This document shows, one piece after another, positions 9,711-17,045 of a stretch of 64,000 nt of DNA (position 1 is the first letter of the stretch; every line of letters begins with the position of its first letter). Source of the stretch: Flavimaribacter sediminis (lineage in GTDB: Bacteria; Pseudomonadota; Alphaproteobacteria; Rhizobiales; Rhizobiaceae); the NCBI RefSeq assembly GCF_019492055.1, contig NZ_JAICBX010000004.1, forward strand, positions 248,001-312,000, given 5' to 3'. The notes under the pieces were generated by a model. It made no database searches, was not told the origin of the DNA, and was given only the letters and a program-made list of their open reading frames with translations. The translations under genes and the position numbers were made by a program.

Positions 9711-10505
9711 ATGACACAAGCGGAATTCACGGTCGGAATTATCGGCGGAAACGGCATGCTGGGCAGCGCAATCGCCAGGGGACTGCTCGATTCCGGCGTT
9801 ATCAAGCCGGAGCAACTGGGGATCTCGAGCCGGTCCGGCAATCTGCCTGAACTCGGTCACGGCGGCGTCAGGTCGTTCACAGATAACCAGGCGCTGGCCG
9901 ACGCTTCCGATTTCATCCTTCTGTCGGTTCCACCGGCGAATTTCTCGGATGTCCGTTTTGAAGCAGGAAAATCCCTCGTCTCATCGGTAATGGCGGGTAT
10001 CTCCATTGCGCGCATCATCGATCAAACCGGAACCGATTGCGTCATCCGCGCCATGTCCAGCCCGGCCGCCTCCCTGCGGCTCGCTTACTCGCCCTGGTGC
10101 GCGTCGCCTGCGGCCACAGACGCCGACAAGTCCCTTGCCCGTACAGTTTTCGCGGCAGTCGGCGCCACGGACGAATTGCCGGACGAGGATCAGATCGACC
10201 TGTTCACCGCCGTCACCGGACCTGTGCCCGGCTTCGTCGCGCAGTTTGCCGTGAGCATGGTCGATTACTCGTCGGCAAGAGGCGTCGATCCGAAGACGGC
10301 CGAACGGGCCGTGCGGCAGCTTTTTCACGCCGCGGGCGTGATGATGGCGGACGGTCCGATGTCGCCCGCGGATCATGTGACTGAAATGATCGACTATGCC
10401 GGCACGACCGCCGCGGGCCTTCTCGCAATGCAGGACTCCGATCTGGATATCAGTATCGCCAAAGGCCTTGATGCTGCTTACGAAAAAGCCCGCCGGATCG
10501 GCTGA
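9711..10505 (+). CDS. Pyrroline-5-carboxylate reductase-like protein (divergent ProC family)
   Basis: A 264-residue protein of the ProC fold. The N-terminal NADPH-binding Rossmann motif reads IIGGNGMLGSAIARG, and the middle contains SSVMAGISIARI, equivalent to the ProC segment before the dimerisation domain. The C-terminal helical domain has AVTGPVPGF where typical ProC has AVTGSGPAY, and PADHVTEMIDYAGTTAAGL near the end. These differences suggest that it may not be the housekeeping proline enzyme. The ATG at 9711 was preferred over an in-frame TTG at 9684 because AAGGGA lies at good spacing. It stands alone between glpD and the next operon. Substrate unknown. Confidence 0.7.
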   Translation: MTQAEFTVGIIGGNGMLGSAIARGLLDSGVIKPEQLGISSRSGNLPELGHGGVRSFTDNQALADASDFILLSVPPANFSDVRFEAGKSLVSSVMAGISIARIIDQTGTDCVIRAMSSPAASLRLAYSPWCASPAATDADKSLARTVFAAVGATDELPDEDQIDLFTAVTGPVPGFVAQFAVSMVDYSSARGVDPKTAERAVRQLFHAAGVMMADGPMSPADHVTEMIDYAGTTAAGLLAMQDSDLDISIAKGLDAAYEKARRIG

Positions 10506-10609
10506 CGCCGCCCGTTTTTCAATCGTACACTGAGTGGACCATCAATTCGATCCGGATCGAGCGGCGCTGCGCGGCCATTCGAATTGTGCTCAAACATCCT
10601 GTCGTAGGG

Positions 10610-10620
10610 TTGTAGGACAA
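10610..10620. promoter_or_regulatory. Putative operator for the FadR-type regulator (TTGTAGGACAA)
   Basis: A perfect inverted repeat, TTGT-AGG-ACAA, sits 87 bases upstream of the GntR-family regulator start, in an otherwise unremarkable 200-base gap. Operators of the FadR subfamily commonly have a GT-N(0-3)-AC core flanked by T and A, which this matches. It would let the regulator control its own operon. This is a pattern match only; the actual binding site is not proven. Confidence 0.45.
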
Positions 10621-10706
10621 ATTTGATTGTGATATCGAATCCCTCTGAAACGACGCAGGTGGAAGGTTTTCAACTATCGGCTTGAACAAGGATCGGGGAC
10701 GGCCGC

Positions 10707-11468
10707 TTGGCGGACACTATCAACAATCTATCCCGCAAGCTTGCGCCGGCGCAGCCGCTTCCAAGCCGGGTGGCCAGCATCCTGAGCCAGGAAATCAGTT
10801 CCGGACGCCTGAAACCTGGAGACCGCCTGCCGACCGAACACCAGATTGCCGAATCCCTGGGCATCAGCCGCAACGTGGTGCGCGAAGCGATCGCCCAGTT
10901 GCGCGCGGACGGACTGGTGCGGGCGCGTCAGGGGGCAGGAGCCTTCGTGATGGCGCCGGAAGAACGGCTCGCTATCCGGCTCGATCCAACGGATCTCGAG
11001 AATATCCAGGGCATGGAGGGCCTGTTCGAATTGAGGGCGCTGCTCGAAGGGGAGGCCGCGCGCCTTGCCGCCATGCGCCGCACTGACGATGACCTTGCCG
11101 AAATATCGGCGGCGCTGGAAGACATGCGCGGCGACGAGAAGTGGTCTGAAGGCAGCATCGAGGCCGATCTGGTCTTCCACCGCGCGATCGCCAGGGCCAC
11201 CGGCAACGCCTACATCCACACCTTTGTCTGCTTCATCTGCGATCAGATCCGGCGGTCCATCCACATGGCGCGCTACGCCAACCAGATCGAGCAGCTCGTC
11301 GAGGTCAATGTCGGCGAGCACGTCGTCATCCTCGACGCGTTGAAAGCCGGAGACCCGGAGGCCGCCCGGGTCGCCATGGTGAATCACATCACGGAGGCCG
11401 GTCGCCGCATCGGCGTCATTTTCAGAAACGAGCAGAGCAACGCCGCAGAAGGAATCGCTGCATCATGA
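10707..11468 (+). CDS. GntR-family (FadR subfamily) transcriptional regulator
   Basis: A 253-residue regulator with an N-terminal winged helix (about residues 20-85; LPTEHQIAESLGISRNVVRE and the wing GAGAFV) and a C-terminal FCD ligand domain. Metal-site residues of the FCD domain can be seen in the FHRAIARATGN, EHVVILDAL and VNHI segments. It begins with TTG at 10707 with GGGGA upstream. Its stop overlaps the start of the VOC gene (ATGA). FCD regulators usually respond to organic or sugar acids, which fits the dehydratase and ABC importer downstream. It is probably the repressor of this operon. Confidence 0.85.
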   Translation: MADTINNLSRKLAPAQPLPSRVASILSQEISSGRLKPGDRLPTEHQIAESLGISRNVVREAIAQLRADGLVRARQGAGAFVMAPEERLAIRLDPTDLENIQGMEGLFELRALLEGEAARLAAMRRTDDDLAEISAALEDMRGDEKWSEGSIEADLVFHRAIARATGNAYIHTFVCFICDQIRRSIHMARYANQIEQLVEVNVGEHVVILDALKAGDPEAARVAMVNHITEAGRRIGVIFRNEQSNAAEGIAAS

Positions 11469-11899
11469 GCCAGCCGAAAAAGACCATCACGGACGTCTGC
11501 GTCCTCGTCGAGGATGTCGAGCGCTCCATCGCCTTTTACACGGACGTGATGGGCTTTCGCCTCCGACGCAAGGCGGAAGGATTCGCCGATTTCGAGGCAA
11601 AAAACGTGATCCTCGCAGCCTGGGAGCTCGACCACATTTCCAGGCACACCGGGGTCAGCAATCTGCGCGCGCCGGAAGGCGCGCTGAAGGGCTGCATCGC
11701 CATGAATCTGGACAAGCCGGAAGACATCGACGCGATGTACGCAGACCTCTCCGCCAAGGGCGTCAAGTTTCAGGGTCCTCCGGAAAATTATGAATGGAAC
11801 GCCCGCTGCGCCTACTTCACAGATCCCGACGGGATGCTCTGGGAACTCTACGCATGGCTTGAGGGCGGACCGGACTCCTGGCACGAAACATATCAATAA
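11465..11899 (+). CDS. VOC (glyoxalase/bleomycin-resistance/dioxygenase) family protein
   Basis: A 144-residue protein of the vicinal oxygen chelate superfamily with the usual two beta-alpha-beta-beta-beta modules. The first opens DVCVLVEDVERSIAFYTDVMGF and the second ends FTDPDGMLWELY, where the Glu is a typical metal ligand. Such proteins act as isomerases, lyases or ring-cleaving dioxygenases; the substrate cannot be told from the sequence. The ATG overlaps the stop of the regulator gene, which places it in the operon with the ABC importer and the dehydratase. Confidence 0.8.
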   Translation: MSQPKKTITDVCVLVEDVERSIAFYTDVMGFRLRRKAEGFADFEAKNVILAAWELDHISRHTGVSNLRAPEGALKGCIAMNLDKPEDIDAMYADLSAKGVKFQGPPENYEWNARCAYFTDPDGMLWELYAWLEGGPDSWHETYQ

Positions 11900-11931
11900 A
11901 ACAGCACTCTATCCGCAAAAGGGGAATCAAA

Positions 11932-12972
11932 ATGACAAGACAGAACGGTATCGACAGAAGACGCTTCCTGAAATCCGCCGGCCTTGGCCTCGGCGTACTC
12001 GCCGTTGGGCCGGGCATGAGTCTCGTCGCGCCCGCGCGGGCTGCGGACAAGACCAAAATCGTCATCAAGCTGGACTGGCTAATGTCCAACGGACAGATCG
12101 GCGACGTCATGGCGTTGAAGCACGGTTTTTTCGAAGAGGCCGGGTACGAAGTTGAATTCGCCCCGGGCGGACCGAACTCCGCGACCGTGCCTCCGGTCAT
12201 ATCGGGCGCCGCCGCTCTCGGCCAGTTTTCCGAGACGCCCCAGCTCTTCAATGCGCGCGCCAGCGGCGTGCCGGTCAAGATCCTCGCCTGTGGTTTCCGC
12301 ACCGGACCATACGCCTTCGCCTCGCTGCCGAAAAAGCCGTTGCGCTCGATCGACGATCTGCCGGGCATGAGGATCGGCATCCAGCCCACGGGACGTTTCC
12401 TGCTCGACGCCATCCTCGCCAAGAACGAGATGGACCCGTCTTCGGTCACCGCCGTCAATGTCGGTTTCGACAAGGCGCCGCTTCTGCGCGGAGAAGTGGA
12501 CGCCATTGGCGGGTGGATCACCAACACGGAAGCCCTCAGCATTATCGGCGATGACCGCATCGACCTGCTGGCGAGCGACCTTGGCCTGCCGTCATACGCC
12601 AATGTCTATTTCGCCACGGACGACGCGATCGAGGAGAACGCCGATGTCCTGGCTGGCTACATTGGCGCTGCGGCCAAGGGCTGGGGCTGGACCTACGAGA
12701 ACCCGCAGGAAGCCGTCAAGCAGATGGTCGAAGCCTATCCGGCGCTGAGCCTGGAGTGGGAAATGAAAACCATCGACAAGATCATGGAGCTGAGCTTCGA
12801 CGCCGCCACGGCGGAAAACGGCTGGGCTACGTTCGATCCGGCTTCTCTCGAGGAGCAACTTTCTCTCTACGACAGGATTGGCCAGTATCCGAACGGACGG
12901 CCAAAGCTCGAGGACGTCTATACGACGAAGATCCTGGAAATGACCGCTGACGTGCGTCCCAAGATCGGCTGA
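11932..12972 (+). CDS. ABC transporter substrate-binding protein, NMT1/SsuA-type, Tat signal
   Basis: A 346-residue periplasmic binding protein of the NMT1/THI5-like group. It has a twin-arginine signal (RRRFLKSAGLGLG, about residues 7-19) with cleavage expected after the PARA motif near residue 37, so it is probably exported folded. A good ribosome site (GGGGAA) precedes the ATG. NMT1-type proteins carry sulfonates, nitrate, pyrimidine precursors, riboflavin and aromatic acids, so the substrate is open. It is followed by the matching ATPase and permease. The operon context with a dehydratase and a GST suggests an organic or sugar acid. Confidence 0.85.
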   Translation: MTRQNGIDRRRFLKSAGLGLGVLAVGPGMSLVAPARAADKTKIVIKLDWLMSNGQIGDVMALKHGFFEEAGYEVEFAPGGPNSATVPPVISGAAALGQFSETPQLFNARASGVPVKILACGFRTGPYAFASLPKKPLRSIDDLPGMRIGIQPTGRFLLDAILAKNEMDPSSVTAVNVGFDKAPLLRGEVDAIGGWITNTEALSIIGDDRIDLLASDLGLPSYANVYFATDDAIEENADVLAGYIGAAAKGWGWTYENPQEAVKQMVEAYPALSLEWEMKTIDKIMELSFDAATAENGWATFDPASLEEQLSLYDRIGQYPNGRPKLEDVYTTKILEMTADVRPKIG

Positions 12973-12982
12973 TCGCATAACC

Positions 12983-13759
12983 GTGAATGCGATCGAGACA
13001 AAAGCGCTAAACATCGGCTATCGAGGCCCGAAAGGCGATCAAACCGTTCTTTCGGGCGTCGACCTGTCGATTGCTGACGGCGAATTCCTGACCATTCTCG
13101 GGCCTTCCGGTTGCGGGAAATCGACATTGCTTCGGGTCGTCGCCGATCTGCTGGAGCCGCTTGCCGGGGATATCAGCGTGCTGGGCGAAGACCCGTCCGT
13201 CATCCGCAGCCGGCGGCAGGTGGGCTTCGTCTTTCAGGAATCGACGCTGCTGCCCTGGCGGACCGTCGAAGCGAACATCGAACTGCCCGTGCAAGTGGGC
13301 CGAGGCCGCACAGGGGTGCGCGACAGCGACCGCAAGCGTGTGAAAGACCTGCTGGAAATGCTGGGAATAGCCGGGCTTGAAAAGCGCTATCCGAAACAGT
13401 TGTCAGGCGGCCAGCGTCAGCGCGTGGCGATCGCGCGGGCGCTCTTCAGCGAGCCGCGCATCCTGCTCATGGACGAACCCTTCGGCGCCCTCGACGAAAT
13501 CACCCGGGACCGTCTCAACGAGGAATTGCTGGACGTCTGGCGGCGCACCGGCACGACGATCCTCTTTGTCACCCACTCCATCATGGAAGCGGTTTATCTC
13601 GGCCAGCGGGTGATGGTGCTTGGCGCCAATCCGGGCCGCGTCATGGCGCTGCGCGACCTCAAGGGTCAAAAGACGCCGGACAATCGCTGCGCGCGGGAAG
13701 ACCCGGCTATCGTCAATCTCATGTCGGAATTGCGCAAGACGCTGGAGCAGGTCTCGTGA
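12983..13759 (+). CDS. ABC transporter ATP-binding protein (SsuB/TauB-type)
   Basis: A 258-residue ATPase. Walker A GPSGCGKST is at about residues 38-46, the Q-loop FVFQES follows, the signature LSGGQRQR is intact, Walker B is ILLMDEPFGALDE, and the switch His is in FVTHS. It starts with GTG at 12983, eleven bases after the binding-protein stop. The last bases overlap the permease start in a GTGA arrangement, which suggests coupled translation. It energises uptake through the permease encoded next. Confidence 0.88.
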   Translation: MNAIETKALNIGYRGPKGDQTVLSGVDLSIADGEFLTILGPSGCGKSTLLRVVADLLEPLAGDISVLGEDPSVIRSRRQVGFVFQESTLLPWRTVEANIELPVQVGRGRTGVRDSDRKRVKDLLEMLGIAGLEKRYPKQLSGGQRQRVAIARALFSEPRILLMDEPFGALDEITRDRLNEELLDVWRRTGTTILFVTHSIMEAVYLGQRVMVLGANPGRVMALRDLKGQKTPDNRCAREDPAIVNLMSELRKTLEQVS

Positions 13760-14502
13760 ACAGTCTTCTCCGCTCGGTCATAGCCCCCGTTTTCGGCCCG
13801 CTCTCGATCATTCTCGCCTGGCAGTACCTGGTGCCGATCGCCGGTATCCCGCCCTACATCCTGCCGACGCCGACAGGCATCGCCGGCGCGCTCGCTAACC
13901 AGTGGCCGCTGTTCGCCGACAATGTGTGGACGACGGTCATCGAGGCGATCGCCGGCTTTCTGATCGGCAATCTGGCCGCGGTTCTGATGGCGGTTGTCTT
14001 CGTTTACAGCGCGCCGATCCGGGCGGCCTATTTCCCGGTGGTGCTGTTCTTCAACACGATTCCGGTCCTGGCGCTCGCGCCGATCATCATTCTCATCTTC
14101 GGACTGGGACTGACGCCGAAGATCATCGTCGCCGCCGTGATCTGCTTCTTCCCGACGCTCGTCAACATGATCCGCGGGCTTGATTCGGCCTCTTCGAACG
14201 AGCGCGAACTGCTGCACATCCTGTCGGCCACGCCGTGGGACAATTTCTGGCGCCTGCGGTTGCCCAGATCCCTGCCGATGCTGTTTTCATCGCTGCGGAT
14301 CGCCACGGCGACCGCCGTCATCGGCGCCATCGTCGGCGAGTGGATCGGTTCGGACAAGGGGCTGGGAGCCCTGATTATCCAGGCGACCTACAACTATCAG
14401 TCCGACCGGCTCTATGGCGCAATCGTTCTGTCCTCCGGTCTGTCGATTGCGTTGTTCCTGATTGTCGTCGCCGTGGAAAAACTGGTCCTGCGGCACGAGT
14501 AG
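13756..14502 (+). CDS. ABC transporter permease (SsuC/TauC-type)
   Basis: A 248-residue inner-membrane permease with about six spans. The N-terminus carries the [10 protein letters not shown] segment common in SsuC/TauC proteins, and the docking loop is seen as [22 protein letters not shown] cut to its core [14 protein letters not shown]. The GTG start overlaps the ATPase stop. It completes a three-part importer with the Tat-exported binding protein. The downstream dehydratase frame opens inside its 3' end but translation is expected to begin 80 bases later. Confidence 0.86.
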   Translation: MNSLLRSVIAPVFGPLSIILAWQYLVPIAGIPPYILPTPTGIAGALANQWPLFADNVWTTVIEAIAGFLIGNLAAVLMAVVFVYSAPIRAAYFPVVLFFNTIPVLALAPIIILIFGLGLTPKIIVAAVICFFPTLVNMIRGLDSASSNERELLHILSATPWDNFWRLRLPRSLPMLFSSLRIATATAVIGAIVGEWIGSDKGLGALIIQATYNYQSDRLYGAIVLSSGLSIALFLIVVAVEKLVLRHE

Positions 14503-14584
14503 GCGAGATTGCCGATCAGCGAAATGGACCGTCCCATCGATGCCTGCTATGGAAGTTTACCCGAAACTGGACAGGCATCGAGAC

Positions 14585-16387
14585 ATGGCGGACACACCGA
14601 AAACAAAGAATCTGAAGCTGCGTTCCCAGGAATGGTTCGACAACACGGACAATCCGGGCATGACGGCGATCTATCTTGAGCGCTATCTCAATTTCGGACT
14701 GACGCCGGAAGAGCTGCGCAGCGGCAGGCCGATCATTGGCATAGCACAGACCGGCTCCGATCTTTCGCCCTGCAACCGTCCGCATCTGGAGCTCGCCAAG
14801 CGGGTGCGCGAGGGCATTCGCGAGGCTGGCGGCATCGCCATAGAGTTTCCGGTTCATCCGATCCAGGAGACCGGCAAGCGCCCGACCGCGTCGCTCGACC
14901 GCAATCTCGCCTATCTCGGGCTCGTCGAACTTCTCTATGGCTACCCGATCGACGGCGTGGTGCTGACAACCGGCTGCGACAAGACCACGCCGGCCTGCCT
15001 GATGGCGGCCGCCACGGTCGACATTCCTGCGATCGTCCTGTCCGGCGGACCGATGCTGAACGGCTGGTTCAACGGCGATCGCTGCGGGTCCGGCACCATC
15101 GTCTGGGAAGCGCGCAAGCTGCTTTCGGCCGGAACCATCGACGACGAGCAGTTCATCGGCATGGTGGCCGAATCCGCGCCGTCGGCCGGCTATTGCAACA
15201 CGATGGGCACGGCCTCCACCATGAATTCGCTCGCCGAGGCGCTGGGCATGTCGCTGCCCGGCTGCGCGTCGATTCCCGCGCCCTACCGCGAGCGCGGCCA
15301 GATGGCCTACCGCACGGGCAAGCGCATCGTCGAGATGGTGCATGAGGATCTGAAACCCTCCGACATCATGACGCGCGAGGCCTTCGAGAACGTCATCGTC
15401 GTCAATTCGGCGATCGGCGGCTCCACCAACGCGCCGATCCACATCAACGCCATCGCCCGGCACATCGGCGTCGATCTGAACCTCGCCGACTGGGAGACGC
15501 ACGGCCTTGACGTGCCGCTGCTCGTCAACCTGCAGCCGGCCGGAAAATATCTCAGCGAGGATTTTCACCGCGCCGGCGGCGTGCGCGCCGTGGTCGCCGA
15601 ACTCATGAAACACGGCCTGATCAACGAAGGCGCCGTCACCGCGAACGGCAAGCCCATGGGCGACAATTGCCGCGAGGCGAAGATCACCAATGCCGACGTC
15701 ATTCGCGACTTCGACACGGCGCTCACGAAGAAGGCCGGCTTCAAGGTCATGCGCGGCAATATCTTCGATTCCGCGATCATGAAGCTCAGCGTGATCTCGG
15801 ACGATTTCCGCAGGCGCTACCTGTCGGACCCGCAAGACCCGGACGCCTTCGAGGGAAGGGCGATCGTCTTCGACGGGCCGGAAGACTATCACCACCGGAT
15901 CGACGATCCGGCGCTGGAGATCGATGAGCGCTGCCTGCTCTTTATTCGCGGCACAGGGCCGATCGGCTATCCCGGCGCGGCCGAGGTCGTCAACATGCGC
16001 GCGCCCGATTATCTCATCAAGAAGGGCATAACGGAGCTGCCCTGCATCGGCGACGGCCGCCAGTCGGGCACTTCCGGCTCGCCCTCGATCCTCAACGCCT
16101 CGCCGGAAGCCGCCGCCGGCGGCAATCTCGCGCTGCTGAAGACCGGCGACCGCGTGCGCATCGATCTGCGAAAGGGCAGTGCGGACATTCTCGTGGACGA
16201 CGCCGAGATCGCAGAGCGCCGCGCCGAGCTGGAGGCGGAGGGCGGCTACAAGTATCCGGAGTCCCAGACGCCCTGGCAGGAGTTGCAGCGCGCCGTCGTC
16301 GATCAGCTTTCGGACGGCATGGTTCTCAAACCCGCCGTCAAATACCAGAAGATAGCATCCAGAGGCGTGCCGCGGGACAACCACTGA
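14585..16387 (+). CDS. IlvD/Edd-family dehydratase, probably a sugar-acid dehydratase
   Basis: A 600-residue iron-sulfur dehydratase. Three cysteines expected to hold a [2Fe-2S] cluster are Cys63 (SPCN), Cys131 (GCDKTTPAC) and Cys204 ([10 protein letters not shown]). These positions are nearly the same as I recall for rhizobial L-arabinonate dehydratase (59, 127, 200). The C-terminal catalytic serine region is [11 protein letters not shown]. Length and sequence fit aldonic-acid dehydratases better than IlvD proper. Start MADTPKT is chosen because it gives the usual length; an in-frame ATG at 14549 is an alternative. It probably dehydrates the sugar acid imported by the upstream transporter to a 2-keto-3-deoxy acid. 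Confidence 0.85.
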   Translation: MADTPKTKNLKLRSQEWFDNTDNPGMTAIYLERYLNFGLTPEELRSGRPIIGIAQTGSDLSPCNRPHLELAKRVREGIREAGGIAIEFPVHPIQETGKRPTASLDRNLAYLGLVELLYGYPIDGVVLTTGCDKTTPACLMAAATVDIPAIVLSGGPMLNGWFNGDRCGSGTIVWEARKLLSAGTIDDEQFIGMVAESAPSAGYCNTMGTASTMNSLAEALGMSLPGCASIPAPYRERGQMAYRTGKRIVEMVHEDLKPSDIMTREAFENVIVVNSAIGGSTNAPIHINAIARHIGVDLNLADWETHGLDVPLLVNLQPAGKYLSEDFHRAGGVRAVVAELMKHGLINEGAVTANGKPMGDNCREAKITNADVIRDFDTALTKKAGFKVMRGNIFDSAIMKLSVISDDFRRRYLSDPQDPDAFEGRAIVFDGPEDYHHRIDDPALEIDERCLLFIRGTGPIGYPGAAEVVNMRAPDYLIKKGITELPCIGDGRQSGTSGSPSILNASPEAAAGGNLALLKTGDRVRIDLRKGSADILVDDAEIAERRAELEAEGGYKYPESQTPWQELQRAVVDQLSDGMVLKPAVKYQKIASRGVPRDNH

Positions 16388-16400
16388 GGAAAGCAGGCAG

Positions 16401-17045
16401 TTGTACGAACTCTACTATTCCTCGGGAACAGCCTGCCTTGCCCCGCACATCGTTCTGGAGACGCTGCAACTGCCCTACAGGCTTGTCGAAACGGACATCC
16501 TGAAGGGCATGCACCGCACGAAGGATTATCTGGCGCTCAATCCGGCCGGCAGGGTTCCGGCCCTGCGCCTGCCGGATGGCGGGATCATGACGGAGGCGGC
16601 TGCGATCTGCCTTTGTCTCGCCGACCTGCATCCGCAGTCAAAGCTGTCGCCGGCGCCCGATCACCCGGATCGTCCTGAATTCCTGCGGTGGATGTTGTAT
16701 CTCGCAACTTCCATCCAGGAGGCCTACAAGCGGTACTTCTACCCCGAGCGCTATGTACATGACCCGGCGCTCAAGGCCTCGGTCAACGCGCAGGCGATCA
16801 TCGATCTGAAGGACCGATGGGCGCTCGTTGACAGCCACCTTTCAAAAAACGGCCCGTACTTCGTCGGCGGCGAACCCACGATCCTCGACATATTCATGAC
16901 CATGCTCGTCACCTGGCATCAGCCGGTCGACGCATTGCTGTCGGCGTCGCCCGCAATCAGACGCTGCCACGAACGCGTCCTCGCGCTGTCGGCGGTCAAA
17001 ACCTGCCTCGAGGGGCAGGGCGAGATCAGCCCGGCGTCGAGTTGA
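16401..17045 (+). CDS. Glutathione S-transferase family protein
   Basis: A 214-residue protein with an N-terminal thioredoxin-like glutathione site (YYSSGTACLAPHIVLE, then NPAGRVPALRLPDG and TEAAAICLCLAD) and a C-terminal all-helical domain. The N-terminal pattern resembles beta-class or maleylacetoacetate-isomerase-like enzymes. It begins with TTG at 16401 after GAGGAA, 13 bases downstream of the dehydratase, so it appears to be the last gene of that operon. The final 20 bases overlap the 3' end of the convergent P-type ATPase gene. Substrate unknown. Confidence 0.82.
   Translation: MYELYYSSGTACLAPHIVLETLQLPYRLVETDILKGMHRTKDYLALNPAGRVPALRLPDGGIMTEAAAICLCLADLHPQSKLSPAPDHPDRPEFLRWMLYLATSIQEAYKRYFYPERYVHDPALKASVNAQAIIDLKDRWALVDSHLSKNGPYFVGGEPTILDIFMTMLVTWHQPVDALLSASPAIRRCHERVLALSAVKTCLEGQGEISPASS

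Noticed and set aside
14516-16384. A 622-codon open frame antisense to the sugar-acid dehydratase
   Set aside because: It mirrors the high-GC codon pattern of the sense gene, has no family similarity and lacks a ribosome site. The sense protein has clear iron-sulfur motifs.
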